Shown: one piece after another, positions 1-6,388 of the stretch
How positions within the stretch are numbered: the stretch's first letter is position 1
How the letters are laid out: each line of letters begins with the position of its first letter
Origin: Pseudomonadota bacterium
Lineage (GTDB): Bacteria > Pseudomonadota > Alphaproteobacteria > Rhodospirillales > 2-02-FULL-58-16
Length of the DNA stretch: 7,883 bases
Direction of reading: 5' to 3'
NCBI GenBank assembly: GCA_022572335.1
Contig: JACZWD010000126.1
Coordinates: 1 to 7,883, forward strand
Program-made: the position numbers and the translations under genes
The notes under the pieces: model-generated
Database searches by the model: none
What the model was told of the DNA's origin: nothing
The model's input: only the letters and a program-made list of their open reading frames with translations

Positions 1-101
1 AAGCGGGTGAGCGTGGCCGGGGGCGCGTCCTGGGTGTAGCGTCCGCGCACGGCGGGCAGCCGTTCGATCAGGCGCGTGGTGCGGGAGCTGGCCGCCATCA
101 T
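1..101 (-). CDS. murB: UDP-N-acetylenolpyruvoylglucosamine reductase MurB (5' part, cut by window edge)
   Basis: Only the first 33 codons are present; the gene runs off the left edge. MurB is the cytoplasmic FAD enzyme that uses NADPH to reduce UDP-GlcNAc-enolpyruvate to UDP-MurNAc, the step before MurC. The visible protein contains LPAVRGRYTQDAP at about residues 15-27. This matches the family's N-terminal lead-in (LPxVRGRxxxxAPLAxLTWF), which precedes the FAD-binding domain. No catalytic residue is in view, so the call rests on this short motif plus position directly after murC, the usual alphaproteobacterial order. Two ATG codons stand in tandem at 101-99 and 98-96. I chose the first because it gives an ATGA overlap with the murC stop, as at other junctions here, and lies 7 bases from a GGAGG. 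Starting at 98 would remove one Met only. Confidence 0.85.
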   Translation of the reverse strand, partial: MMAASSRTTRLIERLPAVRGRYTQDAPPATLTR

Positions 102-1531
102 TCGCCCGCCTCCGTCCGCGCGCCGTGGCGCAGGCGTTCCAGCGCGCCGGGCAGCGCGTTGGCCCAGGCGGTGATGTTGCCGGCGCCCAGGCACACGACC
201 ATGTCGCCCGGCGATGCCATGTCGTTGACCATCCCGGCCAGATCCTCGGGGCCGTCCAGGGGCACCACCGAGCGGTGCCCGCGGGAGCGCAACCCGTCGA
301 CCAGGGCATCGCGCTCGAAGCCCTCGATGGGGTCCTCGCCGGCCGCATAGACGTGGGCCACCACCACCACGTCGGCGTCGTTGAAGCAGGTGCAGAACCC
401 TTCGAAGCAATCCCGGAGACGCGAATACCTGTGGGGCTGGACCACCGCGATCACCTGGCCCTGGGTGGCGGCGCGCGCCGTCTCCAGGACCGCGGCGATC
501 TCCACCGGATGGTGGCCGTAGTCGTCGATCACGGTGATGCCGTCGACCGTGCCGGTCTTGGTGAAACGGCGGTTGACGCCTTCGAAGTCGGCGAGCGCCC
601 GGCGCAGCACGGCGTCCTCGATGTTCATCTCGTTGGCGATGGCGACCACGGCCAGCGCGTTCTGCACGTTGTGGGCCCCGAGCATGGCCAGGCGCAGGTC
701 CGTGAGGGTCCGGCTTGTGTCCGCCATGCGGTCGGTGATGACCACGTTGAAGCGCATTCCGTCGGCGTCCGATTCCACATCGACGCCGCGGACGTCCGCC
801 TGGGGGCTGAAGCCATAGGTGACGACCCGGCGGTCCGAGACCCTGGAGATCATCGCCTGGACCTCGGCGTGGTCGATGCAGAGCACGGCGAAACCGTAAA
901 ACGGGATGTTTTCGACGAAGGCGTCGAAGGCGGCGCACAGCGCTTCGAAGGAGCCGTAGTGGTCCAGGTGTTCAGGGTCGATGTTGGTGACCACGGCGAT
1001 GGTCGCCGGGAGCTTGAGGAAGGTGCCGTCCGATTCGTCGGCCTCGGCCACCACCCAGTCGCCGCCGCCGAGGCGGGCGTTCGACCCCCAGGCGTTGATG
1101 ATGCCGCCGTTGATGACCGTCGGGTCCATCCCGGCGGCGTCGAGCAGGGCCGCGATGAGCGACGTGGTGGTGGTCTTGCCGTGGGTGCCGCCGACGGCGA
1201 TGGACCACTTCAGGCGCATCAGTTCGCCCAGCATCTCGGCCCGGCGCACCACCGGCATCAGGCGCTTGCGGGCGGCCATGACCTCCAGATTGTCGGGCTT
1301 CACCGCCGACGAGATGACGACAACCTGGGCCTCGCCCAGGTTCTCTTCCCGGTGGCCGACGGCGATCGGAATGCCGAGGGCGCGCAGGCGCTTGACGTTG
1401 GCGTTGTCGCCAAGATCACTGCCCTGGACCGAATAGTCGAGGTTGTGCAGCACCTCGGCGATGCCGCTCATGCCGATGCCGCCGATGCCGACGAAATGGA
1501 TGGTGCCGATGGACAGCGGAAGCTCCCTCAT
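98..1531 (-). CDS. murC: UDP-N-acetylmuramate--L-alanine ligase MurC
   Basis: The 477-residue cytoplasmic enzyme uses ATP to add L-Ala to UDP-MurNAc, the first amino acid of the peptidoglycan stem. The three Mur-ligase domains are visible in order. The N-terminal UDP-binding Rossmann part has HFVGIGGIGMSG (12-23). The central ATPase has the P-loop GGTHGKTTTT (114-123), EADESD (163-168), TNIDPEHLDHY (182-192) and GAHNVQN (285-291). The C-terminal domain has GVNRRF (318-323), DDYGHHP (336-342) and QPHRYSR (365-371). DDYGHHP and QPHRY are specific to MurC among Mur ligases. Length is normal. The ATG at 1531 is supported by a GGAGG 8 bases upstream and by the motif lying close to the N-terminus. 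An open frame continues upstream across murG, but it is Arg/Pro-rich shadow sequence and not a fusion. The start overlaps the murG stop (ATGA) and the stop overlaps the murB start. Confidence 0.98.
   Translation of the reverse strand: MRELPLSIGTIHFVGIGGIGMSGIAEVLHNLDYSVQGSDLGDNANVKRLRALGIPIAVGHREENLGEAQVVVISSAVKPDNLEVMAARKRLMPVVRRAEMLGELMRLKWSIAVGGTHGKTTTTSLIAALLDAAGMDPTVINGGIINAWGSNARLGGGDWVVAEADESDGTFLKLPATIAVVTNIDPEHLDHYGSFEALCAAFDAFVENIPFYGFAVLCIDHAEVQAMISRVSDRRVVTYGFSPQADVRGVDVESDADGMRFNVVITDRMADTSRTLTDLRLAMLGAHNVQNALAVVAIANEMNIEDAVLRRALADFEGVNRRFTKTGTVDGITVIDDYGHHPVEIAAVLETARAATQGQVIAVVQPHRYSRLRDCFEGFCTCFNDADVVVVAHVYAAGEDPIEGFERDALVDGLRSRGHRSVVPLDGPEDLAGMVNDMASPGDMVVCLGAGNITAWANALPGALERLRHGARTEAGE
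109..113 (-). promoter_or_regulatory. Shine-Dalgarno site of murB
   Basis: GGAGG on the minus strand lies inside the end of murC. It is 7 bases from the ATG at 101 and 10 bases from the ATG at 98, which favours the upstream start. This is inferred from spacing only. Confidence 0.6.
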
Positions 1532-2667
1532 GCCGCCTTCCTCCGGGTCTCGGGCTCGCCGTTGGAGGGCAGCAACTGAAACACCAGGTCGGCCAGGCGC
1601 GCCGCCGCGTCGTCCACTCCGGCGGCGCGCGCGCAGGCGGCGGCCCGTTCCAGGATCGCCGGCAGGTCGAACAGGGACTCGAGGCGCGCCGCCAGGGCCT
1701 CGGGCGTGAACCCGTCCTCGGGCATCAACCAGCCGGCGCCGGCCTTGTCCACGCACCGCGCGTTGACGGTCTGATGGTCGTCGATGGCGAAAGGATAGGG
1801 CACCAGGATGGCGGGGCGCCCCACCGCCGTGCATTCCGCCACCGTCGAGGCGCCGGCGCGGGCGATGATCAGGTGCGCCGCCGCCAGGCGCTCGGGCACG
1901 TCGCCGAAGAAGGTGGAGAGCTCGGCCTCCACGCCCAGCTTGCCATAGGCGCTGCGGGTGTCGTCCAGGGTCTCGGGGCGGCACTGCTGGGAGATGCGCA
2001 GGCGGCGGCGCCAGGTGTCGGCAAGCCGGCCCACGGCCGCGGGCACCACGTCGCTGAACACGCGGGCGCCCTGGCTGCCGCCGAACACGAACACATGCAC
2101 CGGGCCATCCCCGGCCAGGGTGGGGTAGGGCCGCCCGCCCATGGCGGCGATCCCGGGACGCACCGGCATGCCGGTGCGGGTGACCTTGCCCGCGGCTTCC
2201 ACGGGCAGGCCTTCGACGGCCGCGAAGGACGTCGCGATGCGCCCCACACGGCGGGCCAGCAACCGGTTGGCGCGGCCCAGCACCGCGTTCTGTTCGTGGA
2301 TGGCGGTGCGCACGCCGGCGAAGCTGGCGGCGAGCATGGTCGGCACCGAGGCGTAGCCGCCGAAGCCGATCACGGCATCCGGTGCCAGCCGCTTCAGCAG
2401 GGCCCGTGCCTGCAGGGTGCCCCAGGCCAGTTCCGGGGTGCTGCGCAGGCGGGCGACAATACTTTTCCCGGCGACGGCCCCGGCGCGGATACGGTGGGTC
2501 TCGACGGCGCCGAGGTCGCCGCCCAGGTTGCCGCCCCGGCGGTCGGTGACCAGGGCCAGGCGGACACCGCGCCCGGCCAGCTCGGCGGCCAGGGCCTCGG
2601 CCGGGAACACGTGCCCGCCGGTGCCGCCGGCGGCCAACACCACCAGGTGCGCCCGCGGGGCCGTCAT
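1528..2667 (-). CDS. murG: Lipid II synthase MurG (undecaprenyl-PP-MurNAc-pentapeptide GlcNAc transferase)
   Basis: MurG, 379 residues here, is a peripheral inner-membrane GT-B glycosyltransferase (family GT28). It transfers GlcNAc from UDP-GlcNAc to lipid I to form lipid II. The N-terminal Rossmann domain carries the glycine-rich GGTGGHVFPA (14-23, with the conserved His19), GFGGYASVP (101-109) and HEQNAVLGRAN (124-134). The linker has TGMPVRP (165-171), where the family more often reads TGNPVR. The C-terminal UDP-GlcNAc domain has GGSQGA (196-201), RAGASTVAE (270-278) and VPYPFAIDDHQTVNA (289-303, with the conserved HQ pair). There is no signal peptide, as expected. The ATG at 2667 overlaps the ftsW stop as ATGA and follows a GGGGAG by 7 bases. 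The longer open frame upstream is a shadow running through ftsW and murD. The stop overlaps the murC start. Confidence 0.98.
   Translation of the reverse strand: MTAPRAHLVVLAAGGTGGHVFPAEALAAELAGRGVRLALVTDRRGGNLGGDLGAVETHRIRAGAVAGKSIVARLRSTPELAWGTLQARALLKRLAPDAVIGFGGYASVPTMLAASFAGVRTAIHEQNAVLGRANRLLARRVGRIATSFAAVEGLPVEAAGKVTRTGMPVRPGIAAMGGRPYPTLAGDGPVHVFVFGGSQGARVFSDVVPAAVGRLADTWRRRLRISQQCRPETLDDTRSAYGKLGVEAELSTFFGDVPERLAAAHLIIARAGASTVAECTAVGRPAILVPYPFAIDDHQTVNARCVDKAGAGWLMPEDGFTPEALAARLESLFDLPAILERAAACARAAGVDDAAARLADLVFQLLPSNGEPETRRKAA
1540..1544 (-). promoter_or_regulatory. Shine-Dalgarno site of murC
   Basis: GGAGG is followed by 8 bases and then the murC ATG at 1531. It lies within the codons for the last residues of MurG (TRRKAA). 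It supports this start over the much longer open frame upstream. Confidence 0.7.
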
Positions 2668-3824
2668 CCGAACGCTCCCCGGTGGGCACGGACCTGCATG
2701 AATTCGTGCCCCTGCATGCTCGCCCGCTGGCGCGTCAGCGCCAGAACCATGCCCATGGCAAAGGCCATGGCCACGGTGGACGACCCGCCATAGGAGATGA
2801 GCGGCAGGGTCATGCCCTTGGGCGGCATCAGGTGGATGGTGGAGGCCATGTTGATGATGGCCTGCAGGCCGAACTGGGCGAGCAGGCCGGCGACGGCCAG
2901 GAGAACGAACAGGTCGTTGTCCCTGAGCACGCGGGAAAACCCGCGCAGCACCACGAAGGCGAACAGCCCGACGACGACAAGGCAGGCTATAAGGCCGAAT
3001 TCCTCGCCGGCGACGGCGAAAATGAAATCGGCGTGGGCGTCGGGCAACATCTCCTTGATGCGCCCCTCCCCCGGGCCGCGCCCGAACAGGCCCCCGTTGC
3101 GGAAGGCCTGGAGCGCCTGGGTGACCTGGTAGCCGTCCGCGGCCAGGGGGTCGAGGAAGCGATCGATGCGGGCCTGGACATGATCGAAGGCGAAGTAGGC
3201 GCCGACGCCGCCGCCCAGGAAGACGACCGCGATCCCGACCACCAGCGTCATCGACAATCCGACCAGGAAAAGCTGCACGCCCCACACGCCGGCGACGACG
3301 ACGGCCATGCCCACATCCGGCTGCATCAGCAGGAGCCCGACCACCAGCGCGAACAGCCCGGCGGCAATCCGGTAGCCGGGAAAGCGCTCGTCCAGGCGCC
3401 GCTCGGTCAACATCCAGGCGGCGATCACCGCGAAGCTGGGCTTGACGAACTCGGACGGCTGCAGGGAAAAGCCGCCCAACCGGATCCAGCGGGTGGCGCC
3501 GTTGATCTCCTCGCCGGCGAAAAGGGCCACCACCATCAGCCCCAGGGCGGCGGCGCAGCCGAACACGGCGAGCCGGCGGACGCCCCTGGGCGCCAGAAGA
3601 GAGGTGCCGAACATCACCGCCAGCGCCACGGGCAGGAAAACGAACTGGCGGCGCGCGAAGTGGAAGGCCTCCAGGCCGATGCGCTCGGCCGCCGGCGGCG
3701 AGGCGGCCATGGTCAGCACGGCGCCGACGGCGGCGATGGCCACCATCGCGGCCAGGGTCCAGCGGTCGACGGTCCACCACCAGCGGCCAAGAAGACTGGT
3801 ATCGGTACGGGCAAAGGTGCTCAT
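2664..3824 (-). CDS. ftsW: Septal peptidoglycan glycosyltransferase FtsW (SEDS family)
   Basis: FtsW, 386 residues here, is a polytopic inner-membrane SEDS protein. It polymerises lipid II into glycan strands at the division septum, working with the transpeptidase FtsI. Hydrophobic segments begin near residue 22 and continue to about 363, compatible with the family's ten-helix topology. Family motifs seen are NGATRWIRLGG followed by QPSEFVK (108-128), QPDVGM (168-173), FRNGGLFGRGPGEGRIK (241-257), LPDAHADFIFAVAGEEFG (260-277) and MPPKGMTLPLISYGGSS (333-349). Asp266 in the HADFIF motif aligns, from memory of the family, with the essential Asp of E. coli FtsW and RodA. The placement in dcw between murD and murG argues for FtsW over RodA or SpoVE. 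The ATG at 3824 overlaps the murD stop and has GAGGAG 8 bases upstream. An in-frame extension to 3980 exists but lacks this support and reads as murD shadow. The cytoplasmic tail after the last helix is short (about 23 residues). Confidence 0.97.
   Translation of the reverse strand: MSTFARTDTSLLGRWWWTVDRWTLAAMVAIAAVGAVLTMAASPPAAERIGLEAFHFARRQFVFLPVALAVMFGTSLLAPRGVRRLAVFGCAAALGLMVVALFAGEEINGATRWIRLGGFSLQPSEFVKPSFAVIAAWMLTERRLDERFPGYRIAAGLFALVVGLLLMQPDVGMAVVVAGVWGVQLFLVGLSMTLVVGIAVVFLGGGVGAYFAFDHVQARIDRFLDPLAADGYQVTQALQAFRNGGLFGRGPGEGRIKEMLPDAHADFIFAVAGEEFGLIACLVVVGLFAFVVLRGFSRVLRDNDLFVLLAVAGLLAQFGLQAIINMASTIHLMPPKGMTLPLISYGGSSTVAMAFAMGMVLALTRQRASMQGHEFMQVRAHRGAFG
2675..2680 (-). promoter_or_regulatory. 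Shine-Dalgarno site of murG
   Basis: GGGGAG is followed by 7 bases and then the murG ATG at 2667. It lies inside the last codons of ftsW and fixes the murG start. Confidence 0.65.
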
Positions 3825-5275
3825 CGCGTTCGCTCCTCGGCCCCCTCCGTCCGCCGATCCCCGGATGCACCGGAGTCGTCCTCGTACGGGTCCTCGTGCT
3901 TCCCCGGCAGCGCTTCCACCAGGTCGCGGAAGGCCTCGCCGCGCGCCTCGAAGTCCTTGAACTGGTCGAACGACGCGCACGCCGGCGACAACAACACCAC
4001 CGCGCCGTCCGCCCCGTCCTCCAGCGCCCGCGCCCGGGCCTGCTCGACGGCGGCGGCCAGGGTCCCCGACAGGGTGGCCGCCACCCTGCCGTCAAGGGCC
4101 TTGGCGAAGGCCTCCGCCGCCTCGCCAATGAGGAAAGCGTGGCGCAGCCGGCCGAGATGGGGTTCCAGCGCCTCCAGCCCGCCCTCTTTGGACCGGCCGC
4201 CGGCGATCCAGTAGATGGTGTCGTAGCAGGCGAGCGCCTTGGCCGCGGCATCCGCGTTGGTGGCCTTACTGTCATTGATGTAGGTAATGCCGTCGACAAC
4301 CGCGACCTGCTCCTGGCGGTGGACCAGTCCCGGGTAGCTCTGGATGCAGGCCATGATCACATCGGGCTGGGTGCCGGCGGCCTTGGCGGCGGCGTAGGCC
4401 GCGGCGGCGTTCTGCCAATTGTGCGCGCCGGGCAGGGTCGGCACCCCCTTCAGGTCGAGCACCGGCACCGCCTTGCCCTCGGTGTCGTCGTGGAGAATCC
4501 CGTCGATGGCGTAGACGCCGCCGGCGATGAGCCGGGTGCCGGAAATGGGAATCACCACCTGGTCGCCCTCGGCCTTGAGATCCTCGTAGACGGCCCGGGA
4601 GCGATCGTCGTCGACGCCGACCACCGCCGTGCGCGGCGTCGTCTGGCGGTGGAAAATCAGCCTTTTGGCGGCAACGTAGTCGTCCATGGTGCCGTGGCGG
4701 TCCAGGTGATCGGGGCTGATATTGAGCAGCACCGCCACGTCGAAGGTGATCAACATGGTGAGTTCGAGCTGGAAGGACGACATCTCCAGCACATAGACCC
4801 CCTCCTCGCCCAGGGGATCGAGGTCCAGCGCCGGAACGCCCAGGTTGCCGCCCACTTCCGCATCGCGGCCCGAGACCTGCAGGATGTGCCCGATGAGGGC
4901 CGTGGTGGTGGACTTGCCGTTGGTGCCGGTGATCCCGATGAAAGCCGCGGCGCCCTGGGAGCGGACCAGCAACTCGATGTCGCCGATGACCTCCAGGCCG
5001 GCGGCGCGGGCCAGGGTGACCACCGGATGCTCGTCGGGACGGCCATGGGGAATGCCGGGGCTGAGGACCAGGGTGGTCAGCTCACTCCAGTCGCAGCGGT
5101 AAAGGTCGACCAGGGGAATGTCGGCCTTGCCGGCCTCGGCGCGGGCGTCCTCGCTGTCGTCCCAGGCCCACACATCGGCATCGGCCTCCACCAGCGCCCT
5201 CGCCGCCGACAGCCCCGAGCGGCCGAGCCCGAAGACGGCGACGGGAAGACCGGCGAAGGGGAACATGGGGATCAT
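3821..5275 (-). CDS. murD: UDP-N-acetylmuramoyl-L-alanine--D-glutamate ligase MurD
   Basis: The 484-residue cytoplasmic ligase adds D-Glu to UDP-MurNAc-L-Ala using ATP. The N-terminal domain has VFGLGRSGLSAA (14-25), SPGIP (72-76) and GDIEL (98-102). The central ATPase has GITGTNGKSTTT (114-125), GGNLGVP (142-148), LEMSSFQL (163-170) and NISPDHLDRH (185-194). Lys204 in YVAAKRLIF is the likely carbamylated lysine, by analogy with E. coli. LPGAHNWQN is at 281-289. The C-terminal domain has GLVHRQE (316-322), INDSKATN (333-340), IAGGRSKEGG (357-366) and LLSPACASFDQFKDFEARG (428-446). The ATG at 5275 is preceded by GAGGG at 7 bases; the in-frame ATG at 5266 has no such site. After the normal end of the fold, a charged tail of about 28 residues (457-484) follows and contains the ftsW ribosome site. 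The gap to mraY is 10 bases and the stop overlaps ftsW. Confidence 0.98.
   Translation of the reverse strand: MIPMFPFAGLPVAVFGLGRSGLSAARALVEADADVWAWDDSEDARAEAGKADIPLVDLYRCDWSELTTLVLSPGIPHGRPDEHPVVTLARAAGLEVIGDIELLVRSQGAAAFIGITGTNGKSTTTALIGHILQVSGRDAEVGGNLGVPALDLDPLGEEGVYVLEMSSFQLELTMLITFDVAVLLNISPDHLDRHGTMDDYVAAKRLIFHRQTTPRTAVVGVDDDRSRAVYEDLKAEGDQVVIPISGTRLIAGGVYAIDGILHDDTEGKAVPVLDLKGVPTLPGAHNWQNAAAAYAAAKAAGTQPDVIMACIQSYPGLVHRQEQVAVVDGITYINDSKATNADAAAKALACYDTIYWIAGGRSKEGGLEALEPHLGRLRHAFLIGEAAEAFAKALDGRVAATLSGTLAAAVEQARARALEDGADGAVVLLSPACASFDQFKDFEARGEAFRDLVEALPGKHEDPYEDDSGASGDRRTEGAEERTR
3833..3838 (-). promoter_or_regulatory. Shine-Dalgarno site of ftsW
   Basis: GAGGAG is followed by 8 bases and then the ftsW ATG at 3824. 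On the murD frame it encodes the Glu-Glu pair at MurD residues 480-481. It decides the start against the upstream in-frame ATG at 3980. Confidence 0.7.
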
Positions 5276-5282
5276 GGGCCGT

Positions 5283-5287
5283 CCCTC
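5283..5287 (-). promoter_or_regulatory. Shine-Dalgarno site of murD
   Basis: GAGGG is followed by 7 bases and then the murD ATG at 5275. Its first two bases are the last two of the mraY TGA stop, so a ribosome ending mraY would sit over this site. It favours 5275 over the ATG at 5266. Confidence 0.65.
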
Positions 5288-6371
5288 ACCGCAGCTTCAG
5301 GGTGGCGAGGCCGGCCAGGGCCAGGATGGTGGCGATGATCCAGAACCGGATGACGATGGTCGACTCGGCCCAGCCCTTTTGCTCGAAGTGATGGTGTAGC
5401 GGCGCCATGCGGAAAACCCGCTTGCCGGTGAGCTTGAACGAGACCACCTGGACGATCACCGAAACGGTCTCCAACACGAACAGCCCGCCGACGATGGCCA
5501 GCACCAGCTCGTGCTTGATGATCACGCTGATGGTGCCCAGGGCCCCGCCCAGGGCGAGCGAGCCGGTGTCTCCCATGAACACCTTGGCCGGCGGCGCGTT
5601 GAACCACAGGAATCCCAGACCGCCGCCGACCAGGGCGCCCAGGAACACGGCCAGCTCGCCGCTGCCGGGCACGTAGTGGATCTGCAGATACCCGGAGAAA
5701 ACGGCGTTGCCCACCAGATAGGCGATCAGGGCGAACACGCCGGCGGCGATCATCACCGGAACGATGGCCAGCCCGTCCAGGCCGTCGGTGAGGTTGACGG
5801 CGTTGGACGCCCCGACCATGACCACCACCGCAAAGGCCGGAAACATCCATCCGAGGTCGATCAGCAGGCTCTTGAAAAAGGGCACGGCCAGGGTGGTGCT
5901 CAAGGGCTCCGGCAGCAGCCGCATGATCCACAGGCTCGCGGCGACGGCGATGGCCGCCTGCAACCCCAGTTTCAGCTTCGGCGACAGGCCGACGCTGTTG
6001 CGATGCATCACCTTCAGGTAGTCATCGAAAAAGCCGATGGCGCCGTACGTGATGGTCACCCCCAGGGCCGCCCACACGTAGCCGTTGGTGAGGTCCGCCC
6101 ACAGCACCGTGGCCACCGTCAGCGCGAACAGGATCAGGAAGCCGCCCATCGTCGGCGTGCCCTGCTTGGTGAAGTGACTCTCCGGGCCGTCGGCGCGGAT
6201 CGGCTGGCCGCCGTTCTGGCGGGTGCGCAATGTCCGGATGAGCGCCGGTCCGAAAACGAAGCTGAGCACGAGCGCCGTGATCACCGCGCCGCCGGTGCGG
6301 AAGGTGAGGTAGCGGAAAACGTTCAGCACCGCGAACTGATCGGAGAGCGGATAGAGGAAATGGAACAGCAT
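5286..6371 (-). CDS. mraY: Phospho-N-acetylmuramoyl-pentapeptide transferase MraY (lipid I synthase)
   Basis: MraY is a polytopic inner-membrane enzyme, 361 residues here, almost the same length as the E. coli protein. It transfers phospho-MurNAc-pentapeptide from UDP to undecaprenyl phosphate, giving lipid I. Family signatures appear in order: KQGTPTMGG (69-77), GFFDDYLK (113-120), SNAVNLTDGLDGLA (189-202), NAPPAKVFMGDTGS (258-271) and APLHHHFEQKGWAE (323-336). The Asp pair at 116-117 and Asp268 correspond to the three essential acidic residues known in the family, and the HHH triad is intact. Hydrophobic stretches from about 29 to 357 fit ten membrane helices. The MLFHFLYPL start is the usual MraY N-terminus, which supports the ATG at 6371. 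It is the only gene here with short untranslated gaps on both sides (15 bases to murF, 10 bases to murD). Confidence 0.98.
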   Translation of the reverse strand: MLFHFLYPLSDQFAVLNVFRYLTFRTGGAVITALVLSFVFGPALIRTLRTRQNGGQPIRADGPESHFTKQGTPTMGGFLILFALTVATVLWADLTNGYVWAALGVTITYGAIGFFDDYLKVMHRNSVGLSPKLKLGLQAAIAVAASLWIMRLLPEPLSTTLAVPFFKSLLIDLGWMFPAFAVVVMVGASNAVNLTDGLDGLAIVPVMIAAGVFALIAYLVGNAVFSGYLQIHYVPGSGELAVFLGALVGGGLGFLWFNAPPAKVFMGDTGSLALGGALGTISVIIKHELVLAIVGGLFVLETVSVIVQVVSFKLTGKRVFRMAPLHHHFEQKGWAESTIVIRFWIIATILALAGLATLKLR

Positions 6372-6379
6372 GGGCGCGT

Positions 6380-6388
6380 TCCGTCCCT
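6380..6388 (-). promoter_or_regulatory. Weak Shine-Dalgarno region of mraY
   Basis: The stretch AGGGACGGA overlaps the murF TAG stop. The GGGA part is about 12 bases from the ATG at 6371 and the GGA part about 8. Neither matches as well as the sites of the neighbouring genes. Confidence 0.45.

Noticed and set aside
125..1579. Long plus-strand open frame of 484 codons opposite murC
   Set aside because: It lies antisense to the whole of murC and is rich in His, Gly, Val and Asp with no recognisable motif. This is what a high-GC gene's complementary frame yields. The minus-strand frame has all MurC motifs.
98..2689. Apparent 863-residue minus-strand protein ending in MurC
   Set aside because: The first part, across murG, is Arg/Pro/Gly-rich out-of-frame sequence. 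MurC proper starts at 1531 with a GGAGG site, so there is no MurG-MurC fusion.
2682..4214. Plus-strand open frame of 510 codons opposite ftsW and the end of murD
   Set aside because: It is low-complexity (Gly, His, Gln, Asp, Ala), crosses the boundary between two real genes and has no motif. It is a shadow of GC-biased third positions.
1528..4299. Apparent 923-residue minus-strand protein ending in MurG
   Set aside because: The upstream part reads out of frame through murD and ftsW. The MurG start at 2667 has a ribosome site and the glycine-rich N-terminal motif directly after it.
3896..5338. Plus-strand open frame of 480 codons opposite murD
   Set aside because: It mirrors murD almost exactly, has no family signature and no plausible ribosome site was noted. 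It is treated as a shadow.
5272..5931. Minus-strand 219-codon frame inside mraY
   Set aside because: It lies in another frame within mraY, is rich in Arg, Gly and His and has no motif, while mraY carries every signature of its family.
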